Part shown: positions 1 to 4,106 of the stretch, piece after piece | How positions within the stretch are numbered: position 1 is the stretch's first letter | How the letters are laid out: the number at the start of each line of letters is the position of its first letter | From: Nitriliruptoraceae bacterium | Lineage (GTDB): Bacteria > Actinomycetota > Nitriliruptoria > Nitriliruptorales > Nitriliruptoraceae | Length of the DNA: 5,359 nucleotides | Assembly: GCA_007121975.1 (NCBI GenBank) | Contig: SKJO01000277.1 | Coordinates: forward strand, 1 to 5,359 | Reading direction: 5' to 3' | Notes under the pieces: generated by a model | Databases searched by the model: none | What the model saw: only the letters and a program-made list of their open reading frames with translations | Told to the model about the DNA's origin: nothing | Program-made: the position numbers and the translations under genes

Positions 1-482
1 AGCCGATCGTGGCGATCGACCCGGTCGCCGAGCGTCGGGCGCTGGCGATCGAGCTCGGCGCCAGCGCCGCGATCGACGCAGGGTCGCCGCCCGGCGCCAC
101 CGCCGAGCAGATCCGGGAGCTGACCGCGGGCGGGGTCGACCACGCCTTCGAGGCGGTCGGGTCGGCAGGCGTGCTCGCCGAGGCCTGGGCCGCGACCCGG
201 CGTGGCGGGACCACCATCGCCATCGGGCTGCCGCATCCCTCCGCCCGGTTGGAGCTCCCCGCGGTGCAGTTGGTGGGGGAGGCCCGCACCCTGGTCGGCT
301 CCTACCTCGGAGACGCGGTGCCTGCCGAGGACCTGCCCCGGCTGCTGGCGCTGTGGCGCGCCGGCCGGCTGCCGGTGGACCGTCTGGCCAGCGGCACCCG
401 CCGCCTCGACGAGCTCAACGTCGCCCTGGATGCGTTGGCCGAGGGCCGCGGGGTGCGCCAGGTGGTGCTGCCACACACCTGA
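1..482 (+). CDS. Zn-dependent alcohol dehydrogenase, C-terminal part (5' end outside window)
   Basis: This is the C-terminal 159 residues of a medium-chain zinc-type alcohol dehydrogenase, reading in frame from base 3 to TGA at 480-482. The visible part starts inside the Rossmann NAD(P)-binding domain. The end of the second beta strand reads VAIDPVAERRALAIELGA, and the Asp in AID sits where NAD-preferring enzymes bind the adenosine ribose. It is followed by GVDHAFEAVGS, a strand typical of class III-like ADHs. The later segment GSYLGDAVPAEDLPRLLALW and then GRLPVDRL match the substrate-domain return of the AdhD / S-(hydroxymethyl)mycothiol-dehydrogenase-like group. The catalytic zinc ligands and the GroES-like domain lie upstream, so the substrate cannot be read here. 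A GTG at base 9 could be mistaken for a start but is internal, because the family needs about 200 more N-terminal residues. Soluble cytosolic oxidoreductase; family call firm, specificity open. Confidence 0.88.
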   Translation, partial: PIVAIDPVAERRALAIELGASAAIDAGSPPGATAEQIRELTAGGVDHAFEAVGSAGVLAEAWAATRRGGTTIAIGLPHPSARLELPAVQLVGEARTLVGSYLGDAVPAEDLPRLLALWRAGRLPVDRLASGTRRLDELNVALDALAEGRGVRQVVLPHT

Positions 483-523
483 CGCCGCCCACCGCGATCG
501 GCACCGCCCGGTGCTGGTCGCGC

Positions 524-529
524 TACCGT
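524..529 (+). promoter_or_regulatory. Possible -10 hexamer for the HPF-like gene
   Basis: TACCGT within GCTACCGTG fits the actinobacterial TANNNT -10 pattern. It lies in the 76-bp gap after the dehydrogenase stop and would place transcription start near 536, giving a leader of about 23 nt that carries the GAGGAG ribosome site at 547-552. An overlapping alternative -10 is TAAGGT at 531-536. No clear TTGACA-like -35 is visible, which is common in this group. Inferred from pattern and position only. Confidence 0.4.
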
Positions 530-558
530 GTAAGGTCGGATCGACCGAGGAGCCACCT

Positions 559-882
559 GTGTCCGAGTACCACGAGCGCCTGCGGATCGTGCCGCAGTTC
601 CGCCCGGACGAGTACGACCGCCTGCGCACCACCGTGATGGGCCGGCTCGAGCGCCGCCTGTCGCGGTGGGACCCGGAGCAGATCGAGCTCGAGCTGTCGG
701 TCAAGGAACGCGACACCCCCTCGCAGCGTGTGGTGATCGAGTGCTGGCTGGCCGGCGTGCCCAAGCTGGTGGCGACCTCGACCAACGCCGACCTCGACCG
801 CGGGGTGCTCGAGGTCCGCGACGACCTGCGCCGCCAGGTCAACCGCTTCGTCGAGCGTCGCGAGGCCGCCCGCCACCGCTGA
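559..882 (+). CDS. HPF/RaiA-like ribosome-associated protein (small, single domain)
   Basis: A 107-residue protein starting at GTG 559. This start is chosen because GAGGAG at 547-552 sits 6 nt upstream; the open frame extends further left but only across the dehydrogenase gene in another frame. Predicted order is a helix (about 17-36, RLRTTVMGRLERRLSRW), a strand (IELELSVKERD, 42-52), a strand pair (about 57-73) and a long basic C-terminal helix (DLDRGVLEVRDDLRRQVNRF, 78-97, then an Arg-rich end). That order, and the D...A/G-i...v-d-L-x-x-Q-v pattern in the last helix, resemble the N-terminal domain of hibernation-promoting factor/RaiA. That domain binds the 30S decoding region and helps silence ribosomes. 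It lacks the C-terminal dimerisation domain of long HPF, and its first beta strand is weak. It could be a divergent paralogue rather than the main hibernation factor. It converges on tRNA-Pro. Confidence 0.68.
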   Translation: MSEYHERLRIVPQFRPDEYDRLRTTVMGRLERRLSRWDPEQIELELSVKERDTPSQRVVIECWLAGVPKLVATSTNADLDRGVLEVRDDLRRQVNRFVERREAARHR

Positions 883-899
883 GCGGCGACGGGCCTCGC
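860..899. terminator. Hairpin between convergent HPF-like gene and tRNA-Pro, possible bidirectional terminator
   Basis: A perfect 8-bp inverted repeat, GCGAGGCC at 860-867 and GGCCTCGC at 892-899. Inside it is a smaller one, CCGC 876-879 / GCGG 883-886, whose loop is the TGA stop codon of the HPF-like gene. The right arm touches the encoded CCA of the minus-strand tRNA. There is no T-run on either side, so this is at best a GC-rich actinobacterial-type terminator. Structure is seen; function is inferred. Confidence 0.45.
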
Positions 900-976
900 T
901 GGTCGGGGTGGCCGGATTCGAACCGACGGCCCCCTGCTCCCAAAGCAGGTGCGCTACCAAGCTGCGCCACACCCCG
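900..976 (-). tRNA. tRNA-Pro, anticodon TGG, CCA encoded
   Basis: Read on the minus strand from 976 to 903 this folds as a complete 74-nt cloverleaf, with the terminal CCA encoded at 902-900. The acceptor stem is CGGGGTG pairing with CACCCCG. The D-stem is GCGC/GCGC with a GGTA-containing loop. The anticodon stem is CCTGC/GCAGG around TTTGGGA, giving anticodon TGG. The variable loop is GGGCC, and the T-arm is GTCGG-TTCGAAT-CCGGC. C1:G72 with A73 is the usual bacterial proline identity pattern. It would read CCA and, with wobble, CCG and other CCN codons. The gene is convergent with the HPF-like gene (17 bp between them) and divergent from the SRPBCC gene (88 bp). Confidence 0.97.
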
Positions 977-989
977 GCGGGGAAGCGGG

Positions 990-995
990 AGCGTA
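990..995 (-). promoter_or_regulatory. Possible -10 hexamer for tRNA-Pro
   Basis: On the minus strand TACGCT (within GCTACGCTCCC) fits TANNNT and lies 13 bp upstream of the mature tRNA 5' end at 976, so transcription would start near 983 with a short 5' trailer for RNase P to remove. The same TACGCT hexamer stands upstream of clpP on the other strand. No convincing -35 is seen. Confidence 0.45.
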
Positions 996-1000
996 GCGCC

Positions 1001-1025
1001 CGGCGCCGCGCCCCCCGCGCCGCCG
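1001..1025. repeat. All-G/C interrupted inverted repeat between divergent promoters
   Basis: CGGCG 1001-1005 pairs with CGCCG 1021-1025 and CGCG 1007-1010 pairs with CGCG 1016-1019. They are separated by a C-C mismatch and closed by a loop of five C. The whole 25 bp is G/C. It lies between the tRNA-Pro -10 (990-995, minus) and the SRPBCC -10 (1053-1058, plus), overlapping where the tRNA -35 would be. It could be an operator or just a by-product of very high GC. Confidence 0.4.
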
Positions 1026-1052
1026 GGTGGTCCCTGCCGGGCCGTGCTGCGG

Positions 1053-1058
1053 TAGCGT
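1053..1058 (+). promoter_or_regulatory. Possible -10 of a leaderless promoter for the SRPBCC gene
   Basis: TAGCGT fits TANNNT and ends 6 bp before the ATG at 1065, so the predicted transcription start is the A of the start codon itself. In agreement, no purine-rich ribosome-binding sequence precedes this ATG. Leaderless mRNAs of this geometry are common in actinobacteria. Inferred from spacing. Confidence 0.5.
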
Positions 1059-1064
1059 GGTCGC

Positions 1065-1496
1065 ATGAGCGTCTCCGTCACCCAGCAGCTGACCATCGAT
1101 GCGTCGATGGACACCCTGCTCGGCGTGGTCCGCGACATCGCCGCCCAACCCGACTGGTGGCCGGGGATGCGCTCCTCGGAGGTCCTCGAGCACGACGAGC
1201 AGGGCCGGGTGGTACGCGCCCGGCTCGTCAACGACGTGAAGGTCGCGCGCGACGAGTTCGTGCTGCGCTACCGCCACTCGCAGACCGCCGTGGACTGGCA
1301 GCTCGAGGGCACCAGCCTCGCGCAGCGCTCGCAGACCGGCTCCTGGACCTTCACCCCCGACGGTCAACGCACCCGCGCGACCTTGAGCCTGCGTGTCGAG
1401 ACCTCCCTGCCGCTGCCCGGTTTCGTGCAGCGTCGGGTCCTCACGGCCACCGCGACCGACGCCATCCGGGCGCTCAAGGAGCACGTCGAGGGCTGA
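1065..1496 (+). CDS. SRPBCC (START-like, polyketide-cyclase/RatA-type) family protein
   Basis: A 143-residue cytosolic protein with the helix-grip layout of the SRPBCC superfamily. It has a first strand VTQQLTIDAS (5-14), then a short helix with V-V-x-D and the aromatic turn QPDWWPGM (28-35) equivalent to the usual D-x-x-x-Y/W-P-x-W. Next come repeated strands (EVLEHDEQGRVVRARLV, DEFVLRYRH, TAVDWQLEG, GSWTFTPDG, RATLSLRVE). It ends in a long amphipathic helix beginning FVQRRVLTATATDAIRALKE. Length matches single-domain family members. These proteins enclose a hydrophobic cavity and bind lipids, polyketides or quinones; no catalytic residues can be assigned, so the ligand is unknown. The ATG at 1065 has no Shine-Dalgarno but sits 6 bp after a -10-like TAGCGT. 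It is followed by tig 138 bp downstream, and co-transcription is possible because no clear tig promoter is seen. Confidence 0.8.
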   Translation: MSVSVTQQLTIDASMDTLLGVVRDIAAQPDWWPGMRSSEVLEHDEQGRVVRARLVNDVKVARDEFVLRYRHSQTAVDWQLEGTSLAQRSQTGSWTFTPDGQRTRATLSLRVETSLPLPGFVQRRVLTATATDAIRALKEHVEG

Positions 1497-1510
1497 TCGA
1501 CCGGGCTGCG

Positions 1511-1544
1511 GGATGGACACTCGGGCGCCGAGGTGGAACCATCC
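1511..1544 (+). terminator. Imperfect hairpin after the SRPBCC gene
   Basis: GGATGG 1511-1516 pairs with CCATCC 1539-1544, and inside it CTCGG 1520-1524 pairs with CCGAG 1528-1532 around a GCG loop. It starts 14 bp past the SRPBCC stop and is not followed by a T-run. It may be a weak terminator or attenuator, or part of the tig leader if transcription continues through it. Confidence 0.35.
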
Positions 1545-1609
1545 GCCGTCCGCGCACGCCCATCCGAAGCTTCGACCCACCACCCCCATCCACCGGGCGC
1601 CGTCCGCGC
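1544..1609 (+). repeat. Direct repeat pair in the tig upstream region
   Basis: The 12-mer CGCCGTCCGCGC occurs exactly at 1544-1555 and 1598-1609, 54 bp apart. In the same stretch CCATCC occurs three times (1539-1544, 1560-1565, 1586-1591). The region between SRPBCC and tig (1497-1634) is cytosine-rich on the plus strand and I see no TANNNT -10 in it. Chance is possible at this GC content. Confidence 0.45.
1565..1574. promoter_or_regulatory. Perfect 10-bp palindrome upstream of tig
   Basis: CGAAGCTTCG is a perfect even palindrome centred 65 bp before the tig ATG and lying between the two copies of the 12-bp direct repeat. It is the most AT-rich patch of the gap. A dimeric regulator site is one reading; no family consensus is recognised. 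Confidence 0.3.
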
Positions 1610-1634
1610 CCCGCCGCAGATCAGGGAAGCCAGC

Positions 1635-3092
1635 ATGGTGAAGACGACCGTCGAGACCGTGGACGAGACCACGGTCGAGTTGACCATCGAGGTGGAGCCC
1701 AAGCGGGTCCAGCAGGCCTTCGCCAAGGCTGCCCGCGAGCTCGCCAAGCAGGTCTCCATCCCGGGCTTCCGTCCGGGCAAGGCTCCCCGGCGCCTGCTCG
1801 AGCAGCGCTTCGGTGAGGGCGCGATCGCCCAGGCTGCGCTCGAGGATTCGCTGACCGACTTCTACGTCGACGCGCTCGAGCAGGCGGAGGTCAACCCGGT
1901 CGGGCAACCCAAGGTCGACGTCGACACCTTCGACGAGGCCGAGGGCTGCACCTTCCGCGCCACCGTCGAGGTGCGCCCCGAGGTCGACCCGCCCGAGCAC
2001 ACCGGCATCAGCGTCACCTTCCCCGACTGGGACCTGCCCGCCGACGCGGTCGACGAGCAGCTCGAGCAGCTGCGTGAGCGCTTCGCGGAGGTCGACGAGG
2101 TCGAGCGCCCGGCGCAGACCGGCGATCTGGTCACCCTGGACCTGAAGTTCGAGATCGACGGCGAGCTGATCGAGGAGCGCACGGTCGAGGACGCGCTCTA
2201 CGAGGTCGGATCCGGCGGGGTCACCCCCAAGCTCGACGAGGAGCTCGTCGGGGTCGAGGCCGGTGACGAGCTGACCTATGACGACGAACTGTCCGAGGAC
2301 TTCCCGGAGTACGGCGGTAAGGTCGCGACGTTCTTCGTCACCGTGCGTGACGTGCGCGAGAAGACCCTGCCGGAGCTCGACGACGACTTCGCCACCAGCG
2401 CGTCGGGGTTGGACACCATCGATGAACTGCGGGCCGACCTGCACACCTCGCTGCTGCGCCGCAAGGTCATGGAGGCGCAGCATGCGGTGCGCGCCCGGGT
2501 GGTCGAGGCCTACCTCGCCCGCGTCGAGGTGCCGCTGCCCGAATCCATGGTGGAGGCGGAGATCGACCAGCAGCTCGAGCAGCTCGAGATGCAGGGCCAG
2601 CAGTTCGGCCTCGACCTCGAGGGCATGCTCGCCGCCCAGGGCATGACCCCCGAGGAGTACCGGGAGTCGGCCCGGGACGGTGCGCGCAGCAAGGTCAAGG
2701 CCACGCTGGTGCTCGACGCGCTCGCCAAGCGCCTGCAGCCCTCGGTCGAGATGGCCGAGATCGAGCAGGAGATCCTGCGTCATGCGGAGTCCAACCGCAT
2801 GCCGCCCGAGCAGATCGCCCAGATTATCCAGCAGCAGAACCACTGGCCGATGCTCGCGGGCGACATCGTCCGCCGCAAGACCATCGATGCGATCGTCGAG
2901 GCGGCGGACATCGACGGCGGGCCCAGCGACGAGCAACTCATCGAACTCGGCCTGCGCGAGGACCCCGACGCGGTGGACGAGGCCGACGCGTCCGACGAGC
3001 CCGCAGCCGCCGAGCCCAAGCTGATCGTGCCCGGCCAGTCCGGCGGCGAGGGCGAGGGTGGGCGGCTGATCGTGCCGGGCCAGGACACCTGA
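1635..3092 (+). CDS. tig: Trigger factor, ribosome-bound chaperone / peptidyl-prolyl isomerase
   Basis: A 485-residue trigger factor, which docks at the ribosome exit tunnel and shields nascent chains. The N-terminal domain carries the ribosome-binding signature GFRPGKAP (44-51). The FKBP-type PPIase domain runs from about 160 (AQTGDLVTLDL) to about 242. The substrate-cradle arms follow from KTLPELDDDF (243 on), with helices rich in Gln and Glu around QQLEQLEMQGQQ. Residues from about 426 form an acidic, Ala/Pro/Gly-rich tail that looks disordered and contains LIVPGQ twice (463-468 and 478-483). The FKBP loop reads SGGVTPKLDEELVG, without the Gly-Phe after Pro seen in E. coli (MIPGFEDGIKG), so isomerase activity may be reduced. 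The ATG at 1635 is chosen because AGGGAAG at 1623-1629 precedes it by 5 nt and the conserved domain starts at once. The frame is open further upstream, but no family sequence is encoded there. Slightly longer than E. coli TF (432) because of the tail. Confidence 0.97.
   Translation: MVKTTVETVDETTVELTIEVEPKRVQQAFAKAARELAKQVSIPGFRPGKAPRRLLEQRFGEGAIAQAALEDSLTDFYVDALEQAEVNPVGQPKVDVDTFDEAEGCTFRATVEVRPEVDPPEHTGISVTFPDWDLPADAVDEQLEQLRERFAEVDEVERPAQTGDLVTLDLKFEIDGELIEERTVEDALYEVGSGGVTPKLDEELVGVEAGDELTYDDELSEDFPEYGGKVATFFVTVRDVREKTLPELDDDFATSASGLDTIDELRADLHTSLLRRKVMEAQHAVRARVVEAYLARVEVPLPESMVEAEIDQQLEQLEMQGQQFGLDLEGMLAAQGMTPEEYRESARDGARSKVKATLVLDALAKRLQPSVEMAEIEQEILRHAESNRMPPEQIAQIIQQQNHWPMLAGDIVRRKTIDAIVEAADIDGGPSDEQLIELGLREDPDAVDEADASDEPAAAEPKLIVPGQSGGEGEGGRLIVPGQDT
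3021..3083 (+). repeat. Duplicated 18-bp segment encoding LIVPGQ in the tig tail
   Basis: CTGATCGTGCCCGGCCAG at 3021-3038 recurs at 3066-3083 with one silent change (CCC to CCG), 45 bp apart and in frame. The spacer encodes SGGEGEGGR, a flexible linker. Near-identity at DNA level suggests either recent duplication or selection on the peptide together with biased codons. Confidence 0.85.
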
Positions 3093-3134
3093 GCCGCAGC
3101 GGGCAGCCTCGAACGGTCCCGGGGCGCTGGCCGC

Positions 3135-3140
3135 TACGCT
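3135..3140 (+). promoter_or_regulatory. Possible -10 hexamer for clpP
   Basis: TACGCT in CCGCTACGCTCGG fits TANNNT, lies in the 160-bp tig-clpP gap and predicts a start near 3147, giving a leader of about 106 nt. The predicted start falls inside the inverted repeat at 3143-3161. No TTGACA-like -35 is seen 17 bp upstream. Confidence 0.42.
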
Positions 3141-3142
3141 CG

Positions 3143-3161
3143 GCGGTCACCAGCCGACCGC
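3143..3161. promoter_or_regulatory. Inverted repeat GCGGTC-N7-GACCGC at the predicted clpP start site
   Basis: GCGGTC 3143-3148 and GACCGC 3156-3161 are perfect inverted halves separated by ACCAGCC. The pair sits directly after the -10-like TACGCT, a usual place for a repressor operator, or could form a 5' hairpin in the leader. A further copy of the GCGGTC half occurs at 3201-3206. The regulator is unknown. Confidence 0.4.
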
Positions 3162-3170
3162 TGAGGGCAC

Positions 3171-3197
3171 CGGTTCCGAACCGTCTGCGGCCCGCAG
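3171..3197. repeat. Two adjacent 13-bp odd palindromes in the clpP leader
   Basis: CGGTTC-C-GAACCG (3171-3183) and CTGCGG-C-CCGCAG (3185-3197) are both perfect 6-1-6 palindromes with a central C, separated by one T, with centres 14 bp apart. They lie 56-82 bp before the clpP GTG. They could be paired operator sites in DNA. As RNA, the one-base centre would open to a 3-base loop on a 5-bp stem. Their matching architecture is visible; their role is not known. Confidence 0.5.
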
Positions 3198-3252
3198 TGG
3201 GCGGTCCCGGCAGTACGCGACGAGCGCGACCAACTTCGTGAGAGGATCCGCG

Positions 3253-3888
3253 GTGGAGTTCACGGGCACCCCGTCCCCGACCAACTACCTCGTTCCAACG
3301 GTCATCGAGCAGACCAACCGCGGTGAGCGGGCCTTCGACATCTACTCGCGGCTGCTGCAGCAGCGCATCGTGTTCCTCGGGACACCGGTCAACGACGAGA
3401 TCTCCAACGTCGTGATGGCCCAGTTGCTGCACCTCGAGTCCGAGGACCCCGACAAGGACATCGCGATCTACATCAACTCGCCGGGTGGCTCCATCACGGC
3501 GTTGTTCGCGATCTACGACACGATGGAGTACATCAAGTGTGATGTGCAGACCATCTGCATGGGCCAGGCGGCCTCGGCTGCCGCGGTGCTGCTCGCGGCC
3601 GGCACGCCCGGCAAGCGCTTCGCGCTGCCCCACTCGCGCATCCTGCTGCACCAGCCCTCGGGGGGTGCCGAGGGCCAGTCGGTCGACATCGAGATCCAGG
3701 CCAAGGAGATCCTGCGGATGCGGGATCTGCTCAACGAGATCCTCGCGGAGAAGACCGGGCAGAGCGTCGAGCGCATCATCGAGGACACCGACCGTGACTT
3801 CATCCTCGATGCCGAGGCGGCCAAGGAGTACGGCATGCTCGACGAGATCATCGCCAGCCGCAAGGCCCAGGAGCGGATGGTCCGCTGA
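3253..3888 (+). CDS. clpP: ATP-dependent Clp protease proteolytic subunit ClpP
   Basis: A 211-residue serine protease subunit that forms the barrel-shaped degradation chamber fed by ClpX. The catalytic triad is Ser108 in GQAASAAAVLL, His133 in ILLHQPS, and Asp182 in DTDRDF. The spacings of 25 and 49 match those of E. coli ClpP (S97/H122/D171). Other landmarks are the N-terminal YLVPTVIEQT, IYINSPGGSITALFAIYDTM, which contains the oxyanion-hole glycines, and the Gly-rich GGAEGQ handle loop leading to helix E. GTG 3253 is preferred over the in-frame GTG 3238 because GAGAGG (3240-3245) lies 7 nt upstream of the former, whereas 3238 has no such site. The sequence around Ser108 through GTPGKR is closest to actinobacterial ClpP2 as I remember it, yet no second clpP follows before clpX. 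The N-terminal residues may be a cleaved propeptide. Confidence 0.97.
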   Translation: MEFTGTPSPTNYLVPTVIEQTNRGERAFDIYSRLLQQRIVFLGTPVNDEISNVVMAQLLHLESEDPDKDIAIYINSPGGSITALFAIYDTMEYIKCDVQTICMGQAASAAAVLLAAGTPGKRFALPHSRILLHQPSGGAEGQSVDIEIQAKEILRMRDLLNEILAEKTGQSVERIIEDTDRDFILDAEAAKEYGMLDEIIASRKAQERMVR

Positions 3889-3919
3889 ATCCGGGTGCTG
3901 GGCGGCCGACAGGAACACC

Positions 3920-3973
3920 TGAGGACCACCGGGTGGCCACGGCTGCCGTGGTGAGGTCCCGCGCGTGAGGACC
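3920..3973 (+). terminator. Hairpin cluster after clpP with TGAGG(A/T)CC repeats
   Basis: The core is CCACGGC-T-GCCGTGG (3937-3951), a perfect 7-1-7 palindrome. It is enclosed by GGACC 3923-3927 / GGTCC 3955-3959, and a competing small hairpin, CCAC-CGG-GTGG, lies at 3926-3936. TGAGGACC at 3920-3927 and 3966-3973, and TGAGGTCC at 3952-3959, form a short repeat family that supplies the outer arms. It starts about 30 bp past the clpP stop, with no T-run. A Rho-independent-like stop or a processing hairpin for clpP mRNA is likely, but an operator for clpX is also possible. Confidence 0.45.
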
Positions 3974-4004
3974 GCACCTGACAGCACGGCCGCCCGCGCC
4001 TCGT

Positions 4005-4010
4005 TACCCT
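4005..4010 (+). promoter_or_regulatory. Possible -10 hexamer for clpX
   Basis: TACCCT in CGTTACCCTCAC fits TANNNT and would start a leader of about 90 nt before the clpX ATG. A TTGACA-like CTGACA at 3978-3983 lies 21 bp upstream, longer than the ideal 17-18 bp, so this pairing is uncertain. The rest of the 4011-4106 leader is C-rich with no clear structure. Confidence 0.38.
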
Positions 4011-4106
4011 CACAGGCACACGAGGCGCAGGGTCGCACGCCACCCCCACCTCGGCCACGGCAACGACCCACAGCGTTCGGTCCGCGAGCGAAGGGCGAGG
4101 CAGGCG

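Noticed and set aside
9..11. GTG at 9 as the true start of the dehydrogenase
   Set aside because: The frame continues upstream to the window edge, and the Rossmann strand beginning PIVAID is already under way, so the gene is cut by the window, not short.
202..558. Upstream extension of the HPF-like open frame
   Set aside because: It overlaps the well-supported dehydrogenase in another frame and translates to Pro/Trp/Arg-rich noise. The GTG at 559 has a good ribosome site.
954..2936. 660-codon open frame on the minus strand
   Set aside because: It runs antisense to tig and the SRPBCC gene and through tRNA-Pro. Its translation is low-complexity Leu/Asp/Gly/Arg-rich, as expected for the mirror of GC-rich codons. 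tig has clear family signatures on the other strand.
3238..3252. Alternative clpP start at GTG 3238
   Set aside because: It has no ribosome-binding sequence upstream, and the GAGAGG it would translate is well spaced to serve as the ribosome site for GTG 3253.
3912..3916. GGAAC as a stress-sigma (SigE/SigH-type) -35 upstream of clpX; also at 1535-1539 upstream of tig
   Set aside because: No GTT is found at the expected 17-19 bp spacing in either case.
2938..4071. 377-codon open frame on the minus strand across the tig-clpP and clpP-clpX gaps
   Set aside because: It crosses the coding strand of clpP and both leaders. The product is Arg/Gly/Pro-rich without motifs, which is a high-GC stop-codon scarcity effect.
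4074..4092. ClgR-like site before clpX (GTTCG ... GCGAGCGAA)
   Set aside because: The halves only pair as TTCG/CGAA with a 9-base gap and a mismatch beyond, and it overlaps the region next to the ribosome site. Too weak to call without a genome-wide motif.
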